The notes below the pieces were generated by a model. The model did no database searches, was not told the origin of the DNA, and saw only the letters and a program-made list of their open reading frames with translations. From Cordilura impudica (lineage: Eukaryota > Arthropoda > Insecta > Diptera > Scathophagidae), in the NCBI GenBank assembly GCA_963682025.1, contig CAVMKG010000237.1, positions 113,501-177,500 on the forward strand: a DNA stretch of 64,000 bases, read 5' to 3'. The first letter of the stretch is position 1; each line of letters starts with the position of its first letter. The position numbers were made by a program, and so were the translations under genes. Positions 20,941 to 31,481 of the stretch are shown piece by piece.

Positions 20941-21501
20941 AATGGGGCGTTTCATGTCAAGTGAACCAACTTTTGAAACCGATGTCTTCCGATCGGGATG
21001 AAAAAAATTCAAATTAGTGCATATGCTAAAAATTGAAAAACCGTTGTCTTGAGTTACAAAACATTTTTTTGATAGATATCCAACTCGCATCCCACTAAGC
21101 GACCAAAAAGCTCTTAAAGGAAAAAACCTTAGCTTTCTTTTGAGCAAAAAAAATGCCTTTTTTGAAAAAAAGTCCAAAAAAATTTTTGATTTTGCAAAAA
21201 AACCCAAAAAAAATTTTTATATTTTTAAAATTTTTTTTCCGAAAAACTGAAGAAATAGCTATCTAAACTATTTGGGACAAATTTTGCTAAGAACAATAGG
21301 TAAAAAGTTACAAGGATGAAAAAAAAAACACCTGTTTGGCCAAAATGTCAAATTTTGACTCCTCTAACTCAGAGACTTCTGGACCGATCTTGTTGACAAA
21401 TTGTGTCTAAACTACTATCCAATAGGACTTACCTTGGTGCAAATTTCATCCCGATCGGAAAACATCGGTTTCAAAAGTTCACTTGACATTAAACGCCCCT
21501 T
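20941..21501. mobile_element. fold-back MITE with about 60-bp inverted repeats
   Basis: The left arm 20941-21003 (AATGGGGCGTTTCATGTCAA and onward to GATCGGGATGAAA) is the reverse complement of the right arm 21444-21501 with only a few mismatches and a small indel; both contain GTCAAGTGAAC, TTTTGAAACCGATGT and TTCCGATCGGGATGAAA. TA lies next to both ends, which would fit a Tc1/mariner-type target. The interior is A-rich and non-coding. Confidence 0.8.
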
Positions 21502-21644
21502 ATATACTTTATGGTGCTTATTTTTGAATTTTCAAAACACATAGTCTATTAATGGATGTTAATATAATTTTTGTTTTCTTTTAAAATATTGTGTTTAAAT
21601 ATTTTATTTTTATTTTTCTATTTTACATTCAATTTTCAAGAAAT

Positions 21645-21870
21645 TACACACAGAAAACAGATTCGTTGTGGCTACCGAGTTTACTGCCAACCGAATTGAA
21701 GCTACTAACCGAATTTCGAGTTAATTACGAATTAAATTCTGTTGTTGGAACAGTAAATGTTTTATCACAATAGAAAATATGTAACTCCTCTTAAATTTCT
21801 GTTGATACAATCGAAAATACAGTTATTGAACTTTTGAACAATTCGGTTGGTGATTTTTTTTCTGTGTGTA
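21645..21870. mobile_element. complete MITE (CACACAG family)
   Basis: Ends TACACACAGAAAA and TTTTCTGTGTGTA, with GCCAACCGAATT and CAATTCGGTTGG just inside. 226 bp and non-coding. Very similar to the copy 340 bp to its right in the same orientation. Confidence 0.85.
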
Positions 21871-22206
21871 CTAATAAATTAAATTATTCGATTGGGCTTA
21901 TCATTTCATATTCGGTACTTACAACGGAATTTAATTCAAGCAAAAGGAATTTCGATTAAAACCACCATTTCGGCTAAATGTTTGTTTTTCTTGTTCCCAT
22001 TAATAATTATTTACTATTTATAAAAATTTTAGACATGTTATTAATTTCACAAAATAATTTTTATAAGATAAAAAAAAAATTTTAAGAATAAAAAAATTGT
22101 AATAGCTATTTAAACCTAGTAGTGGAAAATCCAGACAGAACTGATTCCTTTTAGATTGAAATACTTTACTTCAAAAAGATAGTCAATGATTTTTTTTTTT
22201 TATTTT

Positions 22207-22410
22207 CTACACACAGAAAACAGATTCGTTGTGGCTACCAAATTTATTGCCAACCGAATTTCGATGAAGTTAATGATCGAATTTTGAGTTGATTGCAATT
22301 ACAATTCTATTTTCTTAACAGTAAAATTTAAAATTTCTGTTGATACAATCGAAAATTCAATCATTAATCGTTAGAACAATTCGGTTGCCGAATTTTTTTT
22401 CTGTGTGTAG
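22207..22410. mobile_element. complete MITE (CACACAG family)
   Basis: Ends CTACACACAGAAAA and TTTTCTGTGTGTAG (14-bp perfect inverted repeats), same interior as 21645-21870 ('ttctgttgatacaatcgaaaa'). 204 bp and non-coding. Confidence 0.85.
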
Positions 22411-22587
22411 CTACGTTATAGATATATTGACTATTCCATACTTTTCCTTTACTATGTGGAAAAGTATGGAATTTATAAAATTTCAATAAATATTTTTAAT
22501 AAAAGTAATTCAATTCAAAGATATAAAATATCAAAATTTTATATAAAAACATGAATTTTTTTTTAATATTTTTAATTCAAAATTTTT

Positions 22588-22796
22588 TCAATTGTTATGT
22601 GAAATAAATTTTAAGTTTAAAGTATGCGATGATTTACACAATGGCAAAATGTCTTCCACAATTATAATTGCACGCTCTGCGTAGATATTGCTCCGCTGAA
22701 CTTCCTCAATAGCTGATGATTTTTTGACCCAATGTCTGAGAAAATATTCATTTGCTTTTTTGAAGCCTGCTAATGATTTTTGTAGTGTGGAGAAAT
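22588..22796 (-). pseudogene. unrecognised coding-like fragment, possibly transposon-derived
   Basis: The minus-strand frame ending at TGA 22588 shows LQKSLAGFKKANEYF, HWVKKSSAIEEVQRS and YAERAIIIVEDILPLC, a well-balanced composition for this region. An 'x-AER-x3-(I/L)V' pattern near the C-terminus occurs in several uncharacterised arthropod proteins of transposon origin (recollection, not a search). It is cut upstream by the GC-rich insertion at 22797-22951. Decayed or partial in any case. Confidence 0.3.
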
Positions 22797-22951
22797 TATT
22801 ATTATTTTTTTTACGACCGAACCCCGCCTCACACTTATCCACCCCATCCGACCGAGGGGACACGCCCCCTTTAACGTTGGGACCGCGTACACACTACGGT
22901 CCGAACTCAGGCGGATTTCAAGAGCTGCGAAGTAGATTGTGTGGTCGTAAA
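22797..22951 (-). mobile_element. GC-rich insertion, probably a 5'-truncated non-LTR 3' end
   Basis: About 140 bp of strikingly GC-rich sequence in AT-rich DNA. Read on the minus strand it ends 'gggttcggtcgtaaaaaaaataataataa', a run of A and AAT like a retrotransposon tail. An alternative reading is a small inverted-repeat element: TTTACGACC at 22810-22818 and GGTCGTAAA at 22943-22951 are perfect 9-bp inverted repeats. An internal hairpin GGACCG/CGGTCC lies at 22880-22902. I cannot name a family. Confidence 0.4.
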
Positions 22952-23056
22952 GCAGCTACAGAATTATGTCATCTGCTAACATTGAGTAACAGACAAATTT
23001 AAATAGAACAACAAAATATAATTAATTCAGGTATTCAATTATATTGCGCTTTACTT

Positions 23057-24620
23057 TCAATACATTACCATTAAAATTAACGAAACTGTGTAACACATTA
23101 TAGTCATGACAAATTCTGCGGAAAGGATAAGAATTAGCATAATTAGTCCTAAAATAGTCCAAATGAAGCGGATTAAAATGTCTTGTGAATCTACAAGGTA
23201 TGTTAAAATTTCAATTTGATAAAAGAAACTCCAAGTTAACGTCACCATTCGCAAAGTTGAAAAGAAAGGTAACATCCAACATGGTCCTCCAACTCTCACG
23301 GGCTAAACCAACTCCAAACCTCACGACCTCCAACTCCAACCTAACCACGTAGACAGAATAGCAAAAACGTTTACTGCACAAACTCAATTGCATTGGCGTG
23401 AAGCTGATAATATGGATTCCATATTGTTGATGCATATTCAAAAATTGGTCTTACAAGTGCTGTATAAAGCTGTTTAATAACATATGGAGCTGAAAACCCC
23501 TTAGTCCATCTTTTAACGAAACCAAGAGTAGATCTTGCCTTATCAAATTTCCTATCCATAAGTACACCAAGAAATGTTTGAACGGTATCCAATAATATTC
23601 CACTAATGCAATAATCGTTAGAAATTATCCCCTTTCAGTAAAATAACATATGCCTACTTTTCTTAAGATTCAGTTCCATCAAGTTCACATTACACTATTC
23701 AACTAATAAATCAATCTCCCGTTGAACATTAATATGACCATTTCTGTTATTGAAACTGTGAAATAACTTAACATCATCTGCATACATAAGGACGTTGCAG
23801 TTATAGTCGGAAGATCAGTTATGAATAGTAAAACCAATAACGGGCCCAAATGACTGCCTTGAGGAACGCCAGAAGTAACTCTTATAATTTTAGGTTCAAT
23901 AGTGCGAAACATACCCTTTGAGATCTAAATGTGAGACACGATTCAATCCACAAAATAATTGGTTAATGTATGCCAATGAGTTTTAGTTTGAGAAGTAAAA
24001 TATTATGATCCATTCACCTATCAAAAGCTTTACTAAAATCGGTATATATCACAGCTGACTGCTCACTACGAACGAAACCTTTAAAAGCATGAGTCAAAGA
24101 TTCTAAAAGAGTAGTCATTGTTGATCTTGATTTAAAAAAGCCATGTTGAAATGGAGACCAAACAAGACAGTAACAAGTTTCTCCATTAACTTAGGAATAA
24201 CACTTAGCTTAGCTATTCACCTACAATTAAGTACATTCGCCTTAACACCTGACTTATATAAAGGTATAATAAATGATTATTTCCAAGAAGTAGGAAAATA
24301 AGCAATTTGCAAAAGACTGTTGAAAATACACGTTATGGGCACACTTAGAATTTGATCTCAATTTCTCAAAATACAAGCAAGAACACCATTAGGATCAGGC
24401 TTGTATGAATATTTCAATTGAATCAGAAACTTAAAAACAGTTTCCGTATTAAGAAGCGGATTATTTGATACCGATGCAACCAGAAAACCAGATTTAGCTC
24501 CAAGCACCACATACAAACTTACAAATTGGATATAATTGCAATCGATATTCAGGAACAAGTATAAAGGACAAACGTGCCAGGAATGGCTCAAGAATTCCAA
24601 TGGGCATTACTGAGTGCTGG
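23057..24620 (-). mobile_element. CR1/jockey-like non-LTR retrotransposon fragment (copy C)
   Basis: Minus-strand pieces of the same ORF2 as at 3344-6177: PDPNGVLACIL (about 24358-24400), TSGVPQGSHLGPLL (23703-23912), MYADDVK around 23770-23800 (catalytic Asp pair kept), DRKFDKARSTLGFVKRW and TALVRPIFEYASTIWNP (23371-23592), then the C-terminal FANGDVNLEFLLSN and the RRI/Y region (23057-23299). Pieces lie in different frames with stops between, so it is inactive. The endonuclease half and the 3' tail are absent. Confidence 0.8.
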
Positions 24621-25041
24621 TATTGCTTTAATTATTATGTAGGGAAAACATTTATTTTTTTCGAAGTATTTAAAAGCTTGGAACAATTCATATAAATATT
24701 GCATGTCATTTCGCCATTTAATGCTTTTAACCTTAACGTAAGTTGTTACTAAATTTAGAATAAAATTGTATGATAAAACAAATGGCTATCCGATCTTATT
24801 ATTATTTCACTATGCGAGTTTTCGGATAACTTGCTATTCCTTTTTCAAATTTTGTAATATTGAAGCAACATTTTCAGAAGAAGTTTTTTTGGGATGGGTG
24901 GGGTACTTCCCCCCCCCCCCTCATTAAAAGGGTTTTTGGAACATTTGAACGATTATTAATTATAATATAATTATATTTATAATTATCTAGTTATATGAAG
25001 AAAAGCAGTTCTGATAAACTTTTTGCAATTTCGCAAAAAAA

Positions 25042-25508
25042 AACAAGTAAGAGTGTTAATTTCGGCTGGGCCAAATCTTTGATACCCTCCACCTGCATCT
25101 TAAACTCAATATTACAACCAATATTGGGTACGGCTACCACTTTAAAACTGTTGTCGGTACTGAAATTTTAATTTCGAATACCAATTAAATTTGAAGTTAA
25201 TTGCGTTTCTTGTTAGCCAGTTTCTGTTATAATTTCTTCTTATAAAAAACGCTGATCGTGTCTTCTATAGAAAGAATTAGTTACTATTTGAAAAATGACA
25301 TTATTTTTCTTTTACTAGAGTAGAAATCCCCTAATGAAATTCATTATTTATCGCAGCCAGCGTTTTAATACCCAAAGTTTGATCCCTATAAATAAGTGTT
25401 GAGATAATTCACGATAATTAAAAAAAATAAAAAATTCAACTGATTCTTATTAAAAACAAGTAAGAGTTTTAAATTCGGCTGTGCCGAATCTTTGATACCC
25501 TCCACCTC
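25042..25508 (+). mobile_element. two DINE-1/Helitron-like 5' ends in tandem
   Basis: AACAAGTAAGAGTGTTAATT at 25042 and AACAAGTAAGAGTTTTAAATT at about 25455, each followed by a short hairpin (TTCGGCTGTGCCGAA in the second; a mismatched TTCGGCTGGGCCAAA in the first) and 'tctttgataccctccacct'. This is the usual start of DINE-1-like elements in calyptrate flies (recollection). The 3' hairpin end of the same kind of element is at 31396-31435, but the two are not obviously one element. Confidence 0.6.
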
Positions 25509-27379
25509 GGTTTGAGTCTTGATAATAAATGTAAATGAAAAAGTAAACAATTTGTTAAACTTAATACCAAATTATTTCAGCAAATTCTTTGGGTTGGTTT
25601 TCGTCTTTTCTATTATTTCGGATTTATTTCGGTGTTTGCTTTTTGGTCATCGTGGTTGCTGATCGGCATGCAATTAGGTTATATACCTATATGCATGCGT
25701 TTCCGGTTATATGACATAACTTCTCGTTTAATTTAGTTTTTGCTAATTAAATAGCTCGCCCTAACCTCCATTGCAAAGGTAATGGTTGTGTAGGGTGGCT
25801 ATATGCATTAAATCGTGCTAATTGGAGATGGCTGTATAGTTTCTTTTAACTGGCCAAACATTTCTTCATTGCGGCTATATAGGTCGGATGGAGTAACAAA
25901 ATAATAACCAAAAAAAAACTCTCTCAATTTTTTTATTAAAATATTGCCATATTGGGAAAACATAGAGAATTAATTTATAATAATAAATATTCAAATTAGG
26001 GATGCCAAACGCAAAAAACCAAATGTCCCAAACATTTTAAATAAAATAATTTGTTCTCTTTATTCTCTGAAAAACTTCAAATTTTCATCCAAAAAAAATT
26101 GTGAAAATTTATATATAAAAAATAACATTCTCATCAAATTGCGTTTATTTATGTAACTGTTTTTATGTTCACAATTCTTAAATATCATTTGACGTTTTCT
26201 AAAATTCATTGAATTTAAATTAATGTTTTCTGTAGTGTGATTCTGTAAATTTCAACGATCCGATAATTGCAAAATATATCGACAGCTATTGTTGTTTGCA
26301 CTAAGGATTAATTGATTCACTAAGTACATACATCTTAACGACAGTCGACAAATCTGTTTTTCTATTTATTTAAATTGTAAACGAGTGGCATCTCTGTTAA
26401 AATAAGCGAAAAACACAAAGATGAATAGAAAAAAACAAATTACTTCGTGTTTGACAGGATGATTTTATGTTTATGTTTAATATCTCTATTTTTTTTTTTT
26501 TTTAATAAGATTTCTGTTTATTTATTTGTAAATGAAATAATGAATTGAATATGCTATTTAATTTTTTATTTATATAAAAAAGTTTTTTAATAGAAGCAAA
26601 ATATTTTCACTATTTTATGATTTTCATCTATGTATGACGACATTTCAACCTAAAAATTTAAGTTTTTATCGATTGAATAAACAACACAAAAATGGTTGTC
26701 GTTTAGATAACAACAACAGCTGATAGCTGACAATAGCGAATATCGTTTAAAAATTTTACTGATAATTTTGCTTTTCTTTTTTTAACGATTCGACAATCGT
26801 TAAAAGAAGTTACTGAAAAGCTATTAATTTCTCCTGAATATTTTTTTTTAATGTAAACATTTTTTAAATGTAAACATATTTGTTTGTTTTGGAATTTCAA
26901 TTTGTGTTTAACGAATAAAATTTATATGTATATTAAAGATGCAATTGATGTCTTCTAAATTTAAAATTATTATTTTCGACGTTTTGATATGATTTTCTGA
27001 AATTCAGTTAATATTTTCTAATTTATAATTGAAAATTTTAATTCCAGTTTTTATAAGAATTGATATTTTCTTAAATTTGAATGGAAAATTTAAAAAGTGC
27101 AATTTTGTATTTATGTGAATAATAATGATTTAGTAATTATAAACAATTTTTAAAAATTAGATGTAATCGCAATCAGATATTTTGTAGGTAAAGCAGAATA
27201 ATAATTCTATATAACTATGTAGAACTTGGTTGAAAGCAAAAAACTCATTGATAACTCAGTAACTCTATTTTGTAAAGACAACAAAAAGTTAATATGCCAA
27301 ACTTATGTTCATATTTGTAAAAGAATAATGAAAAAACGTATGAAATAAAAGACCAGCCCGTGTATACTCTTACGGTCTA
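25509..27379. other. AT-rich stretch without recognised gene
   Basis: A less AT-rich piece at 25580-25880 ('tggtcatcgtggttgctgatcggcatgc', 'gctcgccctaacctcc') is probably another transposon fragment. The rest is low-complexity AT DNA. The minus-strand open frame at 26703-26900 shows no motif. Confidence 0.5.
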
Positions 27380-28058
27380 ATTCATAAAAAAAAACTTTAT
27401 TTTGGCTCTAAAGTATACTTTTATTATTACACGGATTTTGTCTTATAAACCATTATTAGAAAACACTATTCATAAACATGTAATAACAGAAAATTAGCTA
27501 TTAAACGTTTCATTTGATTTATAGTTTTGTGGTGGCAACACTAGTCCTCTGTAGTTGTCAGTTTGTTGGTAGTGATGAATAAAATAAATAAATCATCTAC
27601 TCGGTAATTGAATAATATTTTATTTATTTTCTTTTATATTAGAAATTATTTTAATTTTTCTAGAAAAATAACTTCACTTTAATAAAGGAACAAAAGATAT
27701 TTGTAAACAAATGAAAATAATATAAAAAAAAATAATTTTTTACACATATTTGTTCGACGTGGCACAGTGGCGCCATTTGAGTTTTTTCGTTGCAAAAATC
27801 ATATCTTTTGAACCGAATAACATAATTGAACAGTTTAAACAGTATATGATAGATAACTGTTCAGCGTTCAATGAGCGTTTGGAAAGGGTGCTACGCTTCG
27901 TAGGGGCCTACTTATGGGTTATCAAAGTTAAAATTTGTAGAAAAATCAATTTTATGGTAACTAAAAAAAATTATTTTTACATTTTTAGATTGTTTTTATT
28001 TTTTTTTTTTCTTTAGGGTTTTATGTCTTAAATTATTACCCAACAAATTAAAAAAAAA

Positions 28059-28448
28059 TTACTTCTTTTTTAAATTTATTTTTTCCATTTTCTGTAAAAT
28101 ATTCATCACAATTCTTAAGAGACTAATCATTTCTAAACTATAATTATTTTCTAACTTTATTCGTGACTTCACATGCCGCAGGGAAGAAATAAGTGGATCG
28201 GAAGATGCTGCCAACATGTTGAAGAGGTCCTCATTTTGCCTTACCCTTGATGCTTTGAATGTGTTCTGCAATCTATATTTTTTATAAAATTTGTTAAGAG
28301 ACTCCTGTGCTTCTTCAGAAAGCTCTCCAATTGGCAAAGACTGGTACTCAATTATATCTTTGCCATGCGCCAATATTTTATATTTTACTACCACGCGTGG
28401 TAGTAAAAGTAGTCGAATAACGAATATGGCGTAGCAAATTAACAACAC
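28059..28448 (-). pseudogene. transposon-associated protein fragment (unnamed arthropod family)
   Basis: A 129-codon minus-strand frame. Residues 38-50 read LPIGELSEEAQES and residues 72-90 NEDLFNMLAASSDPLISSL. I recall this pair (LPIGQLSEEAQE... then NxDxxxxLLxSSDPxIS) as the C-terminal signature of a large family of uncharacterised proteins in arthropods and cnidarians that behaves like a mobile element; no database check was possible. The start lies in a hydrophobic stretch that overlaps a 26-bp palindrome, so the natural N-terminus is missing. It sits between the inverted ends at 27386 and 30151 and may be what is left of that element's protein. Confidence 0.5.
28383..28408. repeat. perfect 26-bp palindrome
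   Basis: TTTTACTACCACG followed directly by its reverse complement, with no spacer. It overlaps the N-terminal part of the coding remnant. A perfect palindrome of this length can be a protein-binding site or a junction of two inverted transposon ends. Confidence 0.9.
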
Positions 28449-28488
28449 TGGTTTGTTTTGAATTAATTTTTATTTATATGTGAAAATA

Positions 28489-28572
28489 TATCAATTGATT
28501 TTCAGAAAGTATCAATCGTATTTCAGAAAACATCAATTGAATTTCAGAAAATATCAATTGAATATCAAAAAA
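28489..28572. repeat. four tandem 21-bp repeats with TCAATTGA
   Basis: Units at 28489, 28510, 28531 and 28552, consensus TATCAATTGAATTTCAGAAAA, each carrying the palindrome TCAATTGA (one copy reads TCAATCGT). 21 bp is two helical turns, so the palindromes lie on one face of DNA. Located 10 bp from the fold-back element; possibly a transposon's subterminal repeats. Confidence 0.85.
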
Positions 28573-28582
28573 AGTATAGAAC

Positions 28583-29652
28583 AAGTGGAGTTTAGGGCAA
28601 CGCTCCGATTTTATTTTTTTTTTGGGTGGAAGTAGGGAATTTTGGGGTGATTCTAGGAAAATTAATTTTTTTCGGCGGTCGAGCCTATTTCCCTAGTTAT
28701 GGACTTCCGAAATTTTGACATGGACTTGAATATAACTGTGTTATTTAGTATCGGATTTCAGCGATATATATATCATTTGAAAGCTTACTTGAGTGCCTTC
28801 TATTAGATATTTTTAAATTTAAAATCTATTAACCCATTATGAACCTATTTAAAATTTTGTATTTTTGTAATAGAGTTTTTTTTCTTAAATATGGACTTAT
28901 CTCGTAAACAGACATATATCATGTGTGATTTGACGTAAACTAAATAAAAGCTAGGTCCACTAGCTTCATTTTGATATATATTTCGACCTCTTAACCCTTT
29001 CAGGATGGGATATACTATTATTTTTTTACGGTAATTAACCCACTAACTACACTTTTCATAATATTATTAAAATTTTGTATAAAATTTTCCTACGGCGCTT
29101 AAAAAGAACTATAAAAATATATAGAGGAATTAACCCACTAACATATTATTATGAAAATTTTTGATAAAAAATAGGAATATGTATTTCGAAAAAACTAAAA
29201 AGTGTAGGTAAAATCCGTAATATATCCGGTCCTGAAAGGGTTAAGAAGTCGATATATATATCAGAATGAAGCTAGTGGACCCAGCTTTTATTCAGTTTAC
29301 GTAAAAGCACACATGATATATGTCTGTTCACAAGATAATTCCATATTTAAGAAAAAAAATTCTATTACAAAAATACAAAATTTTAAATAGGTTCGTAATG
29401 GGTTAATAGATTTTAGATTTAAAAATATCTAATAAAAGGCACTTAAGTAAGCTTTCAAATGATATATATATCGCTGAAATCCGATACTAAATAACACAGT
29501 TATATTCAAGTCCATGTCAAAATTTCGGAAGTCCATAACTAGGGAAATAGGCTCGACCGCCGAAAAAAAATATTTTCCTAGAACCGCAATAAAATGTTTT
29601 ATAACTGGTAAGAATTTGAAACTGATTGAGGAGTTGCCCCTAAACTCCACTT
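28583..29652. mobile_element. long fold-back element with about 430-bp inverted arms
   Basis: Outer ends AAGTGGAGTTTAGGGCAAC (28583 on) and, inverted, AAGTGGAGTTTAGGGGCAAC (ending 29652). From TTCGGCGGTCGAGCC at about 28669 to 'ttaaccctttcagga' at about 29005 the left arm is, by eye, well over 90% identical to the reverse complement of about 29230-29562. The central spacer of roughly 220 bp has two 'attaacccactaac' direct repeats. Each arm carries a copy of the same open frame (for example minus strand 29429-29650 with SLVMDFRNFDMDLN), a by-product of the symmetry. Non-autonomous; family not recognised. Confidence 0.85.
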
Positions 29653-30599
29653 AAGCCAAAAGTAATTTACCCCACAATACTGAAAAGTTATTATTGTTTC
29701 TATTAGTGATTTGGAGTCACAGAAAATGTTTGCCAATATTTGGACTTATTTTTTATGCACTTGAAAGGGCAGACCTTAATGGTCAGAAGACGAGGACTTC
29801 ATTTTAATTAGCTACAATATAGAAAGCTAGATGTTGTAGAATTTGTTACACTTACCTATTCTTCCAATTAAATTAATCAAATCCACTTTTTTTATTTATT
29901 TTGAACAGATTTATCTATTTTTTATTGAAATAATAACAAAAAAGGTAATTTCATTTTAACTAGGCCAATTAATATAAATAAGCATTGAGAAATGTCATTT
30001 TATGAAAGGTTTAAAGTAGGGTAAAGCCTACAATAAAAATTTCATATATAACAGACGTTTATTAAACGTTTGATAAGCTATTTTGTGTTTATGAATACTG
30101 TTATTCCGATTTTTTCTTATTAAGCTGTTAAAAAGTGTTTATGAATTAGACTGTTAACATTGTTATGTATAATATCTATTTGAAAATAATGACATTCATG
30201 TTAAAATAGAAATAACTATTGCAAAGCTAATTAGAACAAAAATTGTGGCGCCATCTATTGTGGCATAGTCACGCTGAGCAAAATTAAGTGACACTCTGTT
30301 AATGCAAAAGAAATGTATTTTCCCCACAACAAAATATTGCAGAATTTTATGTAGATAAAATAATACACCGATTTATTTCTAACATGCAGTTATTATGGAT
30401 ATACATATATAGAATATATGTATATTATTTGTATTATTTAATATGTGTATGTATGTATATGTAAATATTACACACAAAAAATACAACATCAAACTTTATT
30501 TTTGTGTTTTTCTCTTTAAATAAATTAATACATAAAATTTTTTTTTGCTAAATTTATATTGTTTTCTTTTTATTAACAACTAGGTATTTTAGCATTATT

Positions 30600-31435
30600 T
30601 GCTTTAGATACTGGTGAATTTTTACTCCCTTATATTAAATCGTAGTCTGCTTGTCGAAAAAATTTTGGATCGATTTAAACCCCTTTCCCGTGACCCAATC
30701 GATCTGAAACTTTGCAGGCAGGCTCGTGGCAATGACAGAAATGATCTAGTAAATTTTTTTAGTGATGCCAAAACAATGGAAACTTTTAAATTTTTCTATC
30801 AGAGTTGATAAAAAAATGTACAAAGGGTTAGGTTTTACTATATTATTACCACAACGACCACAAAAACAACAAGTCCAGCTATGACAACAATATAAAATTT
30901 AGAATAACAACAAGAACACTATAGAAACATCATATTTTTCATATTTTTTTTACTTTTTCAGAGATTTCCCTGGACCTGTTCCACCGATTTTAATGATTTT
31001 TGAAATAGAAATCTTCCCATGAATTTGGAGAATCATTCTCACTAAAAATGATCACCTTAGCTATCCTATTGAGGGCGTGATCGTGACAAGAACAACATAG
31101 AAAATTATATTTTTTCAAGACTTTTTTAGTTCTTCATTCAAATCTCGGGCCCTAATCGACCGATTTAGACGATTTTAAATAGCAAACTTTTCAGGATGTT
31201 AATGAATCATTTTCTATGTCAGCGAGCACCCTAGCTGCCCGATTGATGCCGCCATCGTGATTTCCACAGACGGACAGCCGGACAGACGGACATCGCTATA
31301 TCAACTCCGGTTGTTATAAGGATCACAAATATATATATTTTATGGGGTCCGAAATTTTTTTTTCTAATTATTACAAACGGAATGACAAACTTATATATAC
31401 CCTCTGCACACTGGAGTGGAGGGTATAAAAAACAA
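30600..31435 (+). mobile_element. DINE-1/Helitron-like element, 3' part
   Basis: Contains degenerate modules ('gatttttgaaatagaaatcttcccatg', 'gatttaaatagcaaacttttcagg', each followed by 'aatcattct' and an '(a/c)cctagct(a/g)(t/c)cc' motif and 'cgtgat') repeated roughly every 170 bp, then 'gacggacagccggacagacgg' and a terminal hairpin: ATACCCTC near 31398 and GAGGGTAT near 31419, followed by AAAAA. It ends about 47 bp before the satellite starts. The 64-codon open frame at 30614-30808 is inside it and is not a gene. Confidence 0.6.
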
Positions 31436-31481
31436 ATATTAAAATATTTTTAACTGAATTAGATAGTAATTTTATATTCTG

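Larger units (their letters stand above)
27380..30156. mobile_element. composite transposon with GTCTAATTCATAAA ends
   Basis: The left end has GTCTAATTCATAAA at 27386 and the right end its inverted copy (TTTATGAATTAGAC near 30138-30151). Subterminal ATTCATAAACA recurs inside both ends, in inverted orientation (about 27467 and 30092), with 'aaaattagcta' and 'aaacgttt' near each. Between them lie a coding remnant (28059-28448), a 21-bp tandem repeat and a 1-kb fold-back element (28583-29652) that looks inserted later. The total of about 2.8 kb is reasonable for a DNA transposon. Arms are degenerate and no clear target duplication is visible. Confidence 0.45.
17368..31481. other. transposon-rich DNA upstream of the unc-4 helix-3 exon, no further exon found
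   Basis: I looked on the minus strand for the exon encoding homeodomain helices 1-2 and the N-terminus and found no candidate. The stretch is AT-rich and is filled with the fold-back elements, MITEs, non-LTR pieces and Helitron-like ends listed separately. By position it is probably intron. Parts outside those elements (for example 17368-17997, 18668-19725, 24621-25041) show nothing recognised. Confidence 0.55.

Noticed and set aside
20893..21207. Minus-strand 104-codon frame
   Set aside because: It crosses the left arm and interior of a fold-back MITE; the Phe/Lys runs come from poly(A).
27750..28016. Plus-strand 88-codon frame (MFDVAQWRHLSFFVAK...)
   Set aside because: It may be part of the surrounding transposon, but no motif is recognisable and the end is a poly-Phe run.
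29429..29650. Minus-strand 73-codon frame
   Set aside because: It lies in one arm of the 1-kb fold-back element; the same frame exists in the other arm only because of the symmetry.
30614..30808. Plus-strand 64-codon frame
   Set aside because: It is inside a Helitron-like element and is made of its internal modules.
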